Source of the DNA: Pseudomonas sp. SCB32
Lineage (GTDB): Bacteria; Pseudomonadota; Gammaproteobacteria; Pseudomonadales; Pseudomonadaceae
Direction of reading: 5' to 3'
NCBI RefSeq assembly: GCF_009189165.1
Contig: NZ_CP045118.1
Coordinates: forward strand, 2,480,001 to 2,544,000
DNA: 64,000 nucleotides
In this document: positions 52,253-60,639 of the stretch, in pieces
How positions within the stretch are numbered: position 1 is the first letter of the stretch
Layout: each line of letters opens with the position of its first letter
Program-made: the position numbers and the translations under genes
The notes under the pieces: model-generated
What the model saw: the letters and a program-made list of their open reading frames with translations, nothing else
Database searches by the model: none
What the model was told of the DNA's origin: nothing

Positions 52253-53123
52253 ACAGACTCCCCGTATCGCCCTGGTCACCGGCGCCAGCCGTGGCGTCGG
52301 CAAGGGCATCGCCGAGGCGCTGGGCGCCGCCGGCATGACCGTCTACCTCACCGGCCGCTCATTGAGCTCCGGCGCCGCCACGCTGCGCGGCCAGGTGATG
52401 CACGGCTCCATCCATGAAACCGCCGCGGCCATCGACGCCGCCGGTGGCAAGGGCATCGCCGTGCAGTGCGATCACGCTGACGACGAGCAGGTGCGCGCGC
52501 TGTTCCAGCGCATCGAGGCCGAGCAGGGCCGCCTGGACCTGCTGGTGAACAACGCCACCTTCATCCACGAGCAGTTGATCGAGCCCGGCCCGTTCTGGGA
52601 GAAGCCGCTGGAGATGGTGGACATCCTCGACATCGGCCTGCGCTCGTCCTACATCGCCAGCTACTACGCCGCGCCGCTGTTGCTGCGTGCACCGAATGCG
52701 CTGGTGGCCTTCGTCTCCTCGTTCGGCGCTGGCTGCTACATGCATGGCCCGGCCTACGGGGCGCAGAAGGCCGGCGTGGACAAGCTGGCGGCGGACATGG
52801 CCATCGACTTCGAGAACAGCGCGGTCGCGGCCGTCTCCCTGTGGCTCGGCCCGCAGCTGACCGAGCGCACCGCCATCGCCGGCCAAGCCAAGTCCGAGCA
52901 GTACGAGGCCTTCCTGGCGATGGCCGAGACGCCGCAATTCAACGGCCGGATCATCCGCGCACTGCTGGACGATCCGAAGCTCTCGGAGCTTTCCGGGCAG
53001 ACTCTGGTCAGTGCGGAACTGGCGCTGCGCTATGGCATCAAGGACAGCGACGACCGCCAGCCGCCGTCCTGGCGCGAGCAGCTCGGTGGCCCGCGCCTGC
53101 AGCATCCGGCGCGGGTGCTCTGA
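52245..53123 (+). CDS. SDR-family oxidoreductase (DHRS1-like)
   Basis: 292 residues: VTGASRGVGKGIAEALGAAG near 11 for the cofactor, LVNNATFIHEQL near 96, Ser in FVSSFGAGCYM near 155 and YGAQKAGVDKLAADMA near 168 with Tyr and Lys. The long loop ATFIHEQLIEPGPFWEKPLEMVDILD is characteristic of the DHRS1-like group, whose human member reduces steroids and prostaglandin-like ketones. It is translationally coupled to the KstD-like gene and shares its promoter. Confidence 0.9.
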   Translation: MSEQTPRIALVTGASRGVGKGIAEALGAAGMTVYLTGRSLSSGAATLRGQVMHGSIHETAAAIDAAGGKGIAVQCDHADDEQVRALFQRIEAEQGRLDLLVNNATFIHEQLIEPGPFWEKPLEMVDILDIGLRSSYIASYYAAPLLLRAPNALVAFVSSFGAGCYMHGPAYGAQKAGVDKLAADMAIDFENSAVAAVSLWLGPQLTERTAIAGQAKSEQYEAFLAMAETPQFNGRIIRALLDDPKLSELSGQTLVSAELALRYGIKDSDDRQPPSWREQLGGPRLQHPARVL

Positions 53124-53160
53124 GCCGGCAGTCGTTCGACAATGTCTGTGACGTGAGACA

Positions 53161-53194
53161 AAAAAGCCGGCCCCCCGAAAGGGGCCGGCTTTTT
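53161..53194. terminator. Bidirectional rho-independent terminator
   Basis: AAAAAGCCGGCCCC / GGGGCCGGCTTTTT, perfect 14-bp stem, loop CCGAAA. It separates the convergent SDR and ocd genes. Confidence 0.95.
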
Positions 53195-53206
53195 CATGAT
53201 GCGGGA

Positions 53207-54271
53207 TCAGGCGATGCGGCGCAGTGCCTTGCGGCCCTTGTTGGCGCGGGTGTGGCGGAACAGGTCCTTGGGATCGTTTTCTTCGTCGTCCTCGCCCCAG
53301 GGCACCAGATCGATGCGCTCGCCGACGTTCAGCCGGGTGGCCTGCTCGTTGACGTAGCGCAACGCGGAGTAATCTTCCAGCGCGAAGCCGACCGAGTCGA
53401 AGATGGTGACCTGCTCGGCGCTGTCGCGCCCCGCGACCTGGCCAGCCAGGACGCGCCAGAGGTCCACCACCGGGAAGTCCGCCGGCATCTGCTGGATCTC
53501 ACCCTCGACCCGCGACTGCGGCTCGTACTCGACGAACACCTTGCCGGCGCGCAGCACGTCCGCGTGCAACTCGGTCTTGCCGGGGCAGTCGCCGCCGACA
53601 CCGTTGATGTGCATGCCGGGCTCGATCATCTCCGGCGTCAGGATGGTCGCGTAGGCCTTGTCGGCGGTCACCGTGGTGACGATGTCGGCGCCACGCACCG
53701 CTTCGGCGGTGGAGCTTGCGCGAATGATCTTCAGGTTCGGGAATTCGGAGAGGTTGCGGATCAGCTTTTCAGTCGCAAGCGGGTCGATGTCGTAGACGGC
53801 GATTTCCTCGATGCCCAGGTGGAAATGGAAGGCCAGCGCCTGGAACTCGCTCTGCGCGCCGTTGCCGATCAGCGCCATGCGCCGGGAGTTCGGGCGCGCC
53901 AGAGCGCGGGCGGCCATCAGCGAAGTGGCGCAGGTGCGCAGGGCGGTCGCCACGGTCAGTTCCGAGAGCAGCACCGGGTAGCCGGTCTCGACATCCGCCA
54001 GCACACCGAAGGCCATGACGGTGTAGAGCCCACGCTGGGTGTTCTGCGGGTGGCCGTTGACGTATTTGAAGGCGTAGCGCACCGGGTCGGAAACCGGCAT
54101 CAGCTCGATGACGCCGATGTCGGAGTGATTGGCGACGCGGGCCGATTTATCGAAGGATTCCCACCGCACGAAGTCTTGCTGGATGGTGTCGGCCAGCTCG
54201 CCGATAAAGCGCGCGACACCGATTTCTTGCACCAGTTGAGACATCGTGGGGACATCGACGAAGCGAGTCAT
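53207..54271 (-). CDS. ocd: Ornithine cyclodeaminase
   Basis: 354 residues, close over its whole length to the P. putida enzyme as I remember it (FIGELADTIQQDF, VIELMPVSDPVRYAFKYVNGHPQNT, ELTVATALRTCATSLMAARALA, NGVGGDCPGKTELHADVL). NAD-binding is at MALIGNGAQSEFQALAF near 136. It converts L-ornithine to L-proline and ammonia without external cofactor. A short acidic insert (GEDDEENDPKD) near the C terminus differs from the P. putida protein. GGAGG stands 8 bases before the ATG at 54271. Confidence 0.94.
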   Translation of the reverse strand: MTRFVDVPTMSQLVQEIGVARFIGELADTIQQDFVRWESFDKSARVANHSDIGVIELMPVSDPVRYAFKYVNGHPQNTQRGLYTVMAFGVLADVETGYPVLLSELTVATALRTCATSLMAARALARPNSRRMALIGNGAQSEFQALAFHFHLGIEEIAVYDIDPLATEKLIRNLSEFPNLKIIRASSTAEAVRGADIVTTVTADKAYATILTPEMIEPGMHINGVGGDCPGKTELHADVLRAGKVFVEYEPQSRVEGEIQQMPADFPVVDLWRVLAGQVAGRDSAEQVTIFDSVGFALEDYSALRYVNEQATRLNVGERIDLVPWGEDDEENDPKDLFRHTRANKGRKALRRIA

Positions 54272-54294
54272 GGCGGGACCTCCAGCTATTTTGA

Positions 54295-54321
54295 TTGGTA
54301 TTGGAATGACAGCTTTGGTAT
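54295..54321. promoter_or_regulatory. Direct repeats upstream of ocd
   Basis: TTGGTAT at 54295 and again at 54315, 20 bp apart, 24-50 bases before the ocd start. The Lrp-type regulator encoded next door is a possible binder. The other 245 bases of the gap to that gene show nothing clear. Confidence 0.35.
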
Positions 54322-54567
54322 CCCCAACGGCAATGCTCGCAGGCCCTTTCAGCAGCGTGTTCGCAGTCGGCCGGAGAGGGCGATTGTGCGTCGTGGGATG
54401 GCGCCATTCTCCCACCCGGCCTGGGGAAATCCCGGCTGTAATGGCGTGGCGCGCCGACCGATCCGGCTGTATTCATCGCTTCGCACAGCCGATTCTGCTG
54501 TGCACGATTCGCTCGGCGGGCAGGTGCTTTTTCGGTCGGGAATCAGGAGCGCCGAAGGCCTGCGGCG

Positions 54568-55056
54568 TTAGCGGGCAGACTCTTTGATGGTGGTCAGTTC
54601 GGGGTGGGCGACGAGCTTGTCGATGTGCAGGCTTTCGTCGTTCAGCCAGGTTTCGGTGAGTGCGCGGTAGTGCTCCATGTCCCGGCAGCGCATGCGCACG
54701 CTGTAGTCGAAGGTGCCGCTGATCAGCTGGCAGTGCAGCACTTCCGGGCAGGCGATGACGCAGGCTTCGAAGGCCTTCTGCGCGGTACGTCCGCTCTGGT
54801 TCGACAGCGCGACCAGCACCAGCAGCGACAGGCCCGAGGCAATCTTCTGCTCGTCGATGACGGCGCCGTAGCCGCGGATGATCCCGTGTTTCTCCAGCTT
54901 GCGTACGCGCTCCTGGCAGGGGCGCGGCGTGAGATGCACCAGGGACGAGAGCTTGCCGTAGGTGATGCGGCCCTGGTGGCGGAGGATCCTGATGATCTCT
55001 TCGTCGATGCGATCCAGCGTGAATGAGGATGCGGTGTCCTGGTCTTTGGTGCTCAT
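54568..55056 (-). CDS. Lrp/AsnC-family transcriptional regulator
   Basis: 162 residues: winged HTH (LDRIDEEIIRILRHQGRITYGKLSSLVHLTPRPCQERVRKLEKHG, about 14-58) and a C-terminal RAM domain (SLLVLVALSNQSGRTAQKAFE; LISGTFDYSVRMRCRDMEHY). It lies upstream of ocd on the same strand with a 296-bp gap, so it has its own transcription unit and may sense ornithine, arginine or proline to control ocd. Confidence 0.9.
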   Translation of the reverse strand: MSTKDQDTASSFTLDRIDEEIIRILRHQGRITYGKLSSLVHLTPRPCQERVRKLEKHGIIRGYGAVIDEQKIASGLSLLVLVALSNQSGRTAQKAFEACVIACPEVLHCQLISGTFDYSVRMRCRDMEHYRALTETWLNDESLHIDKLVAHPELTTIKESAR

Positions 55057-55200
55057 GGTTTCTGCGTTCTGGTTAAGCGGAAAGGGCCGCCGGACGCGCT
55101 CTATCCAGCGGCGTCCGGCAGCCCTTGCCTTTATGGGGTAACGCTCTGTCGTCTGTCAAAGACCGCCATCAACTTCATGGCGGCGCAGATGCCGGCTCGA

Positions 55201-56544
55201 TCAGATCTCCCGTGCCAGCTCGGCACCATTGCCGCGCCGGTTGAGCACGACGAGGTAGACCAGGCCAAGTGCGATCCAGCCGATCCCCAGGGTTTGGGCT
55301 TCGACGCTCATGCTGACCAGCACATAGGCGATGATCACCAGGCCGATCAGCGGGAAGACCAGGTGCTTGAACACCTGCCCGGTCTTCTGGCGGATGAAGT
55401 AGTGGTTGATCACCGCGATATGCAGCAGGCAGAAGCCGGTCAGCGCGCCGAAGTTGACCAGCGAAGTCAGTACTTCCGGGGAGTCGAGGAAGTAGATGCC
55501 GATGCCCAGGGACAGCACGCCGACCAGGTAGAGGCTGATGTGCGGGGTCTGGTATTTCGGGTGCACCTTGGCCAGCACGCGCGGCAGCTTGCCGTCGCGG
55601 GCCATGGAGTAGAGCAGGCGGGAGACTGCGGCCTGCGAGGTGATCGACACGGTCACGCCCCAGGCCAGCGCAGTGGACACGGCGGTCAGGGTGGACAGCC
55701 AGCTGCCGCCTGCGGCTTCGGCGATTTCGTAGAAGGCGGTGTCCGCCGACTTGAACGTCATGCCGGCGGCCAGGTCGGTGGCCAGCCAGGTCTGTACGAT
55801 GAAGATGCCGCCCATGACGAACAGCGCGATCAGCGAGGCGCGACCGATCTGCTTCGCCGGGTCGCCCTTGACCTCCTCGGCCAGCGTCGAGATGGCGTCG
55901 AAGCCGAGGAACGACAGCACCGCGATGGACACCGCCTTCATCACCAGCCCGAGGTTGAAATGTTCCGGCTGCAGCAGCGGCTCCATGGTCAGGCGACCGT
56001 TGCCCAGCCCGCCTTGCAGCGCCTGATAGCCGACGATGAGGAAGATCGCCAGCACCACCAGTTCGGCGATCAGGAACAGCAGGTTGAAGCGTGCCGCCAG
56101 GGTGATTCCGCGCAGGTTGATGAGGGTGGCGGACACCAGGAAGATCAGCATGAACGCCAGCTTGGGAATCGCCGGGAACAGGTGGTTCAGCGCCAGGGCG
56201 CTGAACACGTAGAGCAGCGGCGGGATCAGCAGGTAATCGAGCAGCAGCACCCAGCCGGCGATGAAGCCGACGTTGGGATGGATGCCGCGCTGGGCGTAGG
56301 AGTACACGGAACCGGCGATGGGGAAGGCGCGGGCCATGGCGCCGTAGCTGAGCGCGGTGAAGAGCATCGCAACCATGCCTACCAGGTAGGCCATGGGCAC
56401 CATGCCATGGGCGTCGGCGTGGACCCAGCCGTAAACCCCGAAGGGGGCGATGGGGATCATGAAGATCATGCCGTAGATCACCAGGTCGCTCAGGGTGAGA
56501 CTACGGCGAAGCTGTTGTTTGTATCCGAACTGTTCGATAGCCAC
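55201..56544 (-). CDS. APC-family amino acid/amine permease
   Basis: 447 residues with about 12 membrane helices. The first helix LVIYGMIFMIPIAPFGVYGWV near 21 replaces the usual GxG turn with a proline-rich break, and VLSFLGFDAISTLAEEVKGDPAKQIGRA near 208 is the classical APC helix 6-7 segment. Resembles the putrescine/GABA-type importers (PuuP-like) used with gamma-glutamylation pathways. Start GTG at 56544 with AGAGG about 9 bases upstream. Last gene of the group that begins with the RpiR-type gene at 60257, after a 125-bp gap. Confidence 0.9.
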   Translation of the reverse strand: MAIEQFGYKQQLRRSLTLSDLVIYGMIFMIPIAPFGVYGWVHADAHGMVPMAYLVGMVAMLFTALSYGAMARAFPIAGSVYSYAQRGIHPNVGFIAGWVLLLDYLLIPPLLYVFSALALNHLFPAIPKLAFMLIFLVSATLINLRGITLAARFNLLFLIAELVVLAIFLIVGYQALQGGLGNGRLTMEPLLQPEHFNLGLVMKAVSIAVLSFLGFDAISTLAEEVKGDPAKQIGRASLIALFVMGGIFIVQTWLATDLAAGMTFKSADTAFYEIAEAAGGSWLSTLTAVSTALAWGVTVSITSQAAVSRLLYSMARDGKLPRVLAKVHPKYQTPHISLYLVGVLSLGIGIYFLDSPEVLTSLVNFGALTGFCLLHIAVINHYFIRQKTGQVFKHLVFPLIGLVIIAYVLVSMSVEAQTLGIGWIALGLVYLVVLNRRGNGAELAREI

Positions 56545-56669
56545 AGGGCAATACCTCTAGGAACGGCAGCTTTAAGGGTTCGGCGCTCATGCGCTGAATT
56601 GTTCTTGTTGTCAGAACCTGCCCGGCCCTCGAACCTGCTCGTCGCTGGATGGCCGGCCGGGTGGGGTCC

Positions 56670-57413
56670 TCAGAGCCAGGGAGCCAGGCGTTCCGCCCAG
56701 GTCTCCACCCCTTGCGGGGTCCGCAGTCCGTCATTGCGGATTTCGATCAGCACGGCGTCCACGCCGCGTTCGTCGCCGTGTACAGGGACGGTCATGTCCT
56801 CCAGTGGGTCGATGACATAGGGTTGGTTCGAGCCGATTTCCTCACCGCCCTGGCGCAGCCCGCCGATGATGCGGTTCGCATAGGTTCCGGCCTTGCCGAA
56901 GAGCACGCCGGCGACCCACGGGCGAGGCTCGCCCCGGTAGCTGGGTGTGAAGCTGTGCACCCCGACGATTCGGGGTGTGCGTTGTGACGCAAGGCGCTCG
57001 TCGAGCAACTCGGTGAGCTGCCGGTGGAAGGGCTCGAAGATGCTCGATACACGCTCCACCCGGGCTGCGGCCGACAGTCCCTGGTTGCCGGGAATCGGGT
57101 AGATCTCGCTGTGCTCGGGAATGGCGTCGGGCGCCGCCAGGGGCCGGTTCAGGTCGATCAGCAGGCGCGAGTAGTTCGCCACCAGCAGCGTGGCGTCGAG
57201 GCGCGCCGACAGCGCCAGCGCCAGGTCCAGCGCGCCGATGTCCCAGGCGATATGTTCCCGCGCCGCCTCGTCGTCCAGCCCCAGTTGCCGCAGTTCCTCG
57301 GGGATGAAACGGCTGGCGTGCTCGCAGACCAGCAGCACCGGGCTCTTGCCCTGGGGATTGACGATCTCGAACGGCGGGCGCCGGTAGAGGCCGGATTCAG
57401 TAGAACTTTGCAT
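56670..57413 (-). CDS. N-formylglutamate amidohydrolase-family protein
   Basis: 247 residues. The family is recognised by VLLVCEHASRFIPEELRQLGL near 26, HIAWDIGALDLALALSARLDATLLVANYSRLLIDLNRP near 54 with the probable zinc His and Asp, VGVHSFTPSYRG near 150 and VLIEIRNDGLRT near 221 with the catalytic Glu. It would hydrolyse an N-acyl or gamma-glutamyl-like amide. A GTG three codons upstream is an equally possible start; both overlap the ligase gene end, so coupling is expected. Confidence 0.87.
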   Translation of the reverse strand: MQSSTESGLYRRPPFEIVNPQGKSPVLLVCEHASRFIPEELRQLGLDDEAAREHIAWDIGALDLALALSARLDATLLVANYSRLLIDLNRPLAAPDAIPEHSEIYPIPGNQGLSAAARVERVSSIFEPFHRQLTELLDERLASQRTPRIVGVHSFTPSYRGEPRPWVAGVLFGKAGTYANRIIGGLRQGGEEIGSNQPYVIDPLEDMTVPVHGDERGVDAVLIEIRNDGLRTPQGVETWAERLAPWL

Positions 57414-58740
57414 AGGATTCACACAGTTGTTCTTCGCTGTGGTCGCGGGTCAGGGCCAGCTCCTGGCGCTTCATGGCGAAGTAGGTTTCGAGTAGGGCCG
57501 GCGGCAGTTCATTGCACAGTTCGCCGTCCTCCATCAGCAGTCGCTGGGCTTCGTCGAGGGAGCCCGGCAGGGCCTTGATGCCGAGTCTTTCGCGGTCCGC
57601 CGAGCTGAGGCCGTGCGGGTCCACGTCGGTCACCGCCGACAGCGGCAGTTCCTGCTCGATGCCCAGCCGGCCGGCGATCAGCACGGCGGTCATGGCCAGG
57701 TGCGGACTCGCGGTGGCATCCATGGGGCGGAATTCGAGGTTGAACTGGCGTGCTTTCGGCTTGCCCCCGATGTCCACCACCGGGCAGATGCGCAGCGCCG
57801 CCTCGCGGTTGCGCAGGCCCAGGCAGGCATAGGCGGCGCTCCAGTGGTGCGGCTTCAGGCGCAGGTAGGAAACGGCGGTCGGCGCGGTCAGGGCGCAGAG
57901 CGCGGGCAGATGACGCAGTACGCCAGCGGCCCAGTGTTCGGCGAGCTTCGACAGGTTGGTGGGGCTGGCCTCGTCATAGAACACCGGCGTGCCGTCCAGG
58001 CGTTGCAGGCTCAGGTGCAGGTGCACGCCATTGGTCACCGCGCCGGGCGCGAGTAGGGGGGTGAAGCTGCTGCGCCAGCCGAACTGCCGGGCGATCTCGC
58101 GGGTCACTTCGCGCACGTTCACGGCACGGTCCGCCGCCGCGACACCCTGGGTAGGGCGGCAGGTGACTTCGTACTGGTTGCGGCCGTACTCGGGCAGGAA
58201 CATTTCCGGCTCCGCGCCGATCTGTTCCAGCGCGCTCATCAGCCAGCCGCCGAAGCTGCCGGTCTGCCGCTGGGCCTGCAGGGAGAATGCGGCGGCATGT
58301 TCGTCCGGCAGGCCGAGCAGGTTGAATTCGTGTTCGAAGGCGGCGGTGACCTGCAGGTCGAGCTGGCGGTAGCGCGCGATCTCGTTGCGCAGCAGGGTGC
58401 GCGGGCACACCGGCCAGGGCGAGCCATCGGTCAGCACCAGGTCGCCATGCAGGTAGTCCAGTGGTGCTGCCTGCTGGTCCGGACCGCTTTCCAGGCGTAC
58501 CCGGCTGCTCGGGTCGGGCAGCAGGCGCAGGTCGCCGTGGCTGCCCCAGGGATTGTCGTCGGCGATGATGTCCTGGGGCGTCAGCGCGCTGTTGGCCGGT
58601 ACCCAGCCGCAGCCGCTGGCCAGTTGATCGGCGACGTCCGCTTCGGGGAGCGAACGGCCGCGGGTGATGCCGCAGAGGTCGGTGGTGACGAAACTGGTCA
58701 GACGCATCGGTTTGCCGGGATTGTTATTGTTCTGGCTCAT
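57397..58740 (-). CDS. Glutamine-synthetase-family ligase (gamma-glutamylpolyamine synthetase-like)
   Basis: 447 residues. Glutamine-synthetase fold motifs are present in altered form: AAFEHEFNLL near 132 (metal glutamates), GRNQYEVTCRPTQG near 186 (metal Glu), NGVHLHLSLQ near 240 (His of the second metal site) and FNLEFRPMDATASPHLAMTAVL near 340. The N-terminal FVTTDLCGITRGRSLP is common in the GlnA-like/PuuA group that ligates glutamate to amines. GGAGAA lies 6 bases before the ATG. Acts with the neighbouring amidohydrolases in what looks like an amine or amide route; the substrate is unknown. Confidence 0.88.
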   Translation of the reverse strand: MSQNNNNPGKPMRLTSFVTTDLCGITRGRSLPEADVADQLASGCGWVPANSALTPQDIIADDNPWGSHGDLRLLPDPSSRVRLESGPDQQAAPLDYLHGDLVLTDGSPWPVCPRTLLRNEIARYRQLDLQVTAAFEHEFNLLGLPDEHAAAFSLQAQRQTGSFGGWLMSALEQIGAEPEMFLPEYGRNQYEVTCRPTQGVAAADRAVNVREVTREIARQFGWRSSFTPLLAPGAVTNGVHLHLSLQRLDGTPVFYDEASPTNLSKLAEHWAAGVLRHLPALCALTAPTAVSYLRLKPHHWSAAYACLGLRNREAALRICPVVDIGGKPKARQFNLEFRPMDATASPHLAMTAVLIAGRLGIEQELPLSAVTDVDPHGLSSADRERLGIKALPGSLDEAQRLLMEDGELCNELPPALLETYFAMKRQELALTRDHSEEQLCESYAKFY

Positions 58741-58755
58741 GGCGTTCTCCTGGCT

Positions 58756-59397
58756 TCAGGCCAGTGCGGCGATTCGTGCGAGCACGGTGTCGGTGTCGGC
58801 GATCCAGCAGTAGCCCTTGATCGCGTCCAGGCAGGCCTGGTGACGCGCGGGGGTGTGGGTGGCGCAGGCGTCTTCCACCAGGGTGACCAGATAGCCGCGG
58901 TCGGCGGCATCGCGCACCGCCATGTCGACGCACTGGTCGGTGACCACGCCGCAGACGATCAGGTGGCGGGTGTTCAGGTTGCGCAGGACGTAGTCGATGG
59001 CGGTGGAGTTGAAGACGCCCGAGGACGTTTTCGGCAGAACGATTTCGTTCTCGGCCGGCGCCAGGGCATCGATCACCTGGGCGTCGGGGCTGCCCTTGGG
59101 CAGATGCATGTCCGACAGCTTGTGGTCCAGCGAGCGGTCACGGCCGTCGGCGGTGAGGCTTTCGATGATGGTGTGCAGGACTTCCCCGCCCACGCTGCGC
59201 ATCGCGGCCAGCAGGCGCTGCTGGTTCGGCACCACGGTCGCCTCGACGCGATCGTAGAAGTAGCGGTGCTCGGACGGATCGACGTGGGCGTCGCGGCCGG
59301 GCACGACCCAGGCATTCTGCATGTCGACGAACAGAATGGCGGTCTGACTCGGTGTGAACGGCAGGTCGCGGGGCGATTGGTGGGGCAGGCTGAACAC
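58756..59397 (-). CDS. Isochorismatase-family cysteine hydrolase
   Basis: 213 residues. The catalytic triad of the nicotinamidase/N-carbamoylsarcosine amidase family is visible: Asp in AILFVDMQNAWV near 25, Lys in IVLPKTSSGVFNSTAID near 122 and Cys in GVVTDQCVDMAVRDAADRGY near 154. Likely hydrolyses an amide or carbamoyl group. The start is GTG at 59397 with GGAGGA about 7 bases upstream, 2 bases after the RpiR-type stop codon. Confidence 0.9.
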   Translation of the reverse strand: MFSLPHQSPRDLPFTPSQTAILFVDMQNAWVVPGRDAHVDPSEHRYFYDRVEATVVPNQQRLLAAMRSVGGEVLHTIIESLTADGRDRSLDHKLSDMHLPKGSPDAQVIDALAPAENEIVLPKTSSGVFNSTAIDYVLRNLNTRHLIVCGVVTDQCVDMAVRDAADRGYLVTLVEDACATHTPARHQACLDAIKGYCWIADTDTVLARIAALA

Positions 59398-59399
59398 GG

Positions 59400-60257
59400 T
59401 TATTCCTCCAGGATGTGGCTGCCGAAGGCAGCACGCAGGTGATCGATGCCTTCAAGGCGTTCATCGAGGTGGCCGTCCATGCGCGCCACCAGGCTGGCAA
59501 TCAGCGCTTCGACCTGGGCCATGGCGGGCACCAGGGTGTCGAAGGGCGAAGGGGATTCCACCGGTGCGCTGACGATCAGGTCGGCGAATTCGCGCAGCGG
59601 TGAGTCGTACACATCGGTGAATAGCACCATGCGTGCGCCACGGGCCTTGGCGGCCTTGGTCACGCCCAGTGCCTGCGCCTGGTAGCGGCGGTAGTCGAAC
59701 ACCAGCACCAGCCCCTGACGGTCGATATCGTTGAGCTGATCGGGCAGCGCGGCGCCGTCGTCCAGCAGCAGGCAGCCCGCGCGCAGCATGCGCAGGTGCG
59801 CCACCAGGTAGCCGGCGAGGAAGCGGCTGAAGCGACCGCCATGGCAGAACACGCGACTGCGCGTGTCGAGCAGCCAGTCGCCCAGCAGGCGGATGTCGTC
59901 GGCCTGGGTCAGCGCCAGGGTGCGCTGGATGCCCTCGCTGGCGTCGCTGAGGAAGTTCGACCAGGCGTCGTTGTTGTTCATGCCCTCCCGGCGTCCGGCG
60001 AGCAAGGTGCGCGGCGAGCGCAGGCGGTCATCCACTTCCGCCATCAGCGCATTCTGGAAATCGCTGTAGCCGGCGAACCCGAGTTTCTTCACCAGGCGCA
60101 GGATGGTCGGGTCGCTCACGCCGGCCTGGCGGGCCAACCGCGACATCGGCCCCAGGCCCAGGCGCGGGTAGTCGTCGAGCAGGGCACGCAGGACCTTGCG
60201 CTCGGCCTTGGTGAGGTCGATCTCAGGGGAGTTCAGGCGGTCTTTCAGTGTGAGCAT
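59400..60257 (-). CDS. MurR/RpiR-family transcriptional regulator
   Basis: 285 residues. The HTH is LTKAERKVLRALLDDYPRLGLGPMSRLARQAGVSDPTILRLVKKLG (15-60), and the SIS domain is about 115-260 (RVFCHGGRFSRFLAGYLVAHL, LVLVFDYRRYQAQALGVTKAAKARGARMVLFTD). It is the first gene of the minus-strand group through the APC permease and presumably regulates it, via the palindrome at 60322-60337. Confidence 0.91.
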   Translation of the reverse strand: MLTLKDRLNSPEIDLTKAERKVLRALLDDYPRLGLGPMSRLARQAGVSDPTILRLVKKLGFAGYSDFQNALMAEVDDRLRSPRTLLAGRREGMNNNDAWSNFLSDASEGIQRTLALTQADDIRLLGDWLLDTRSRVFCHGGRFSRFLAGYLVAHLRMLRAGCLLLDDGAALPDQLNDIDRQGLVLVFDYRRYQAQALGVTKAAKARGARMVLFTDVYDSPLREFADLIVSAPVESPSPFDTLVPAMAQVEALIASLVARMDGHLDERLEGIDHLRAAFGSHILEE

Positions 60258-60321
60258 GGCGGCGTCCCTTGGTGTGCTTTATTTGTATAATGCACTTCAT
60301 AATTTGGCAATACGTTATTTT

Positions 60322-60337
60322 TGTAGTGTTCACTACA
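60322..60337. promoter_or_regulatory. Palindromic operator upstream of the RpiR-type gene
   Basis: TGTAGTG, TT, CACTACA: perfect 7-bp arms. It resembles in layout the operators of other RpiR-family proteins such as HexR (TGTARTT-type). On the minus strand TTGCCA and TATACA about 15 bases apart lie between it and the gene and may be the promoter. Confidence 0.6.
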
Positions 60338-60453
60338 TTACGATGGATGCGTTCCGCGGGGCGGGTGATCCGTATGCCGGGCAGTGGGAGTGGGCTGTCG
60401 ATGCCGTGGGGTGATGAGCCGCTGCCGTAGCGGCAGGAGGGCTATTCCGCTGC

Positions 60454-60477
60454 AGGAGGCGAGGAGGCGAGGAGGCG
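60454..60477. repeat. Short tandem repeat AGGAGGCG x3
   Basis: Three exact 8-base units in the 300-base, G-rich stretch between the RpiR-type promoter and the PAP2 gene. Nothing else is recognisable in that stretch. Confidence 0.7.
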
Positions 60478-60639
60478 AGGGTGGCCGGCGGGAGTGGGGG
60501 CGGGCTGGGCGATGCGGGTTGAATGCCGTCGTGCACGAGGTCCGCCGAGCCATCAAGTCTGTCGGCGGCTTTCGTCGTGAGGCTGGAAGTGCCCTGGATG
60601 CGGGCGTGCCAATGACCCTGCGGGGGCCTTGTTCAGGCC

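Noticed and set aside
36287..53123. Calling the cluster a complete steroid degradation pathway
   Set aside because: No KshB, meta-cleavage dioxygenase, hydroxylase for the aromatised ring, or side-chain beta-oxidation genes are in the window; only single-enzyme similarity supports steroids.
60454..60477. CRISPR-like or functional array from the AGGAGGCG repeats
   Set aside because: Only three contiguous 8-base units with no spacers; a simple tandem repeat.
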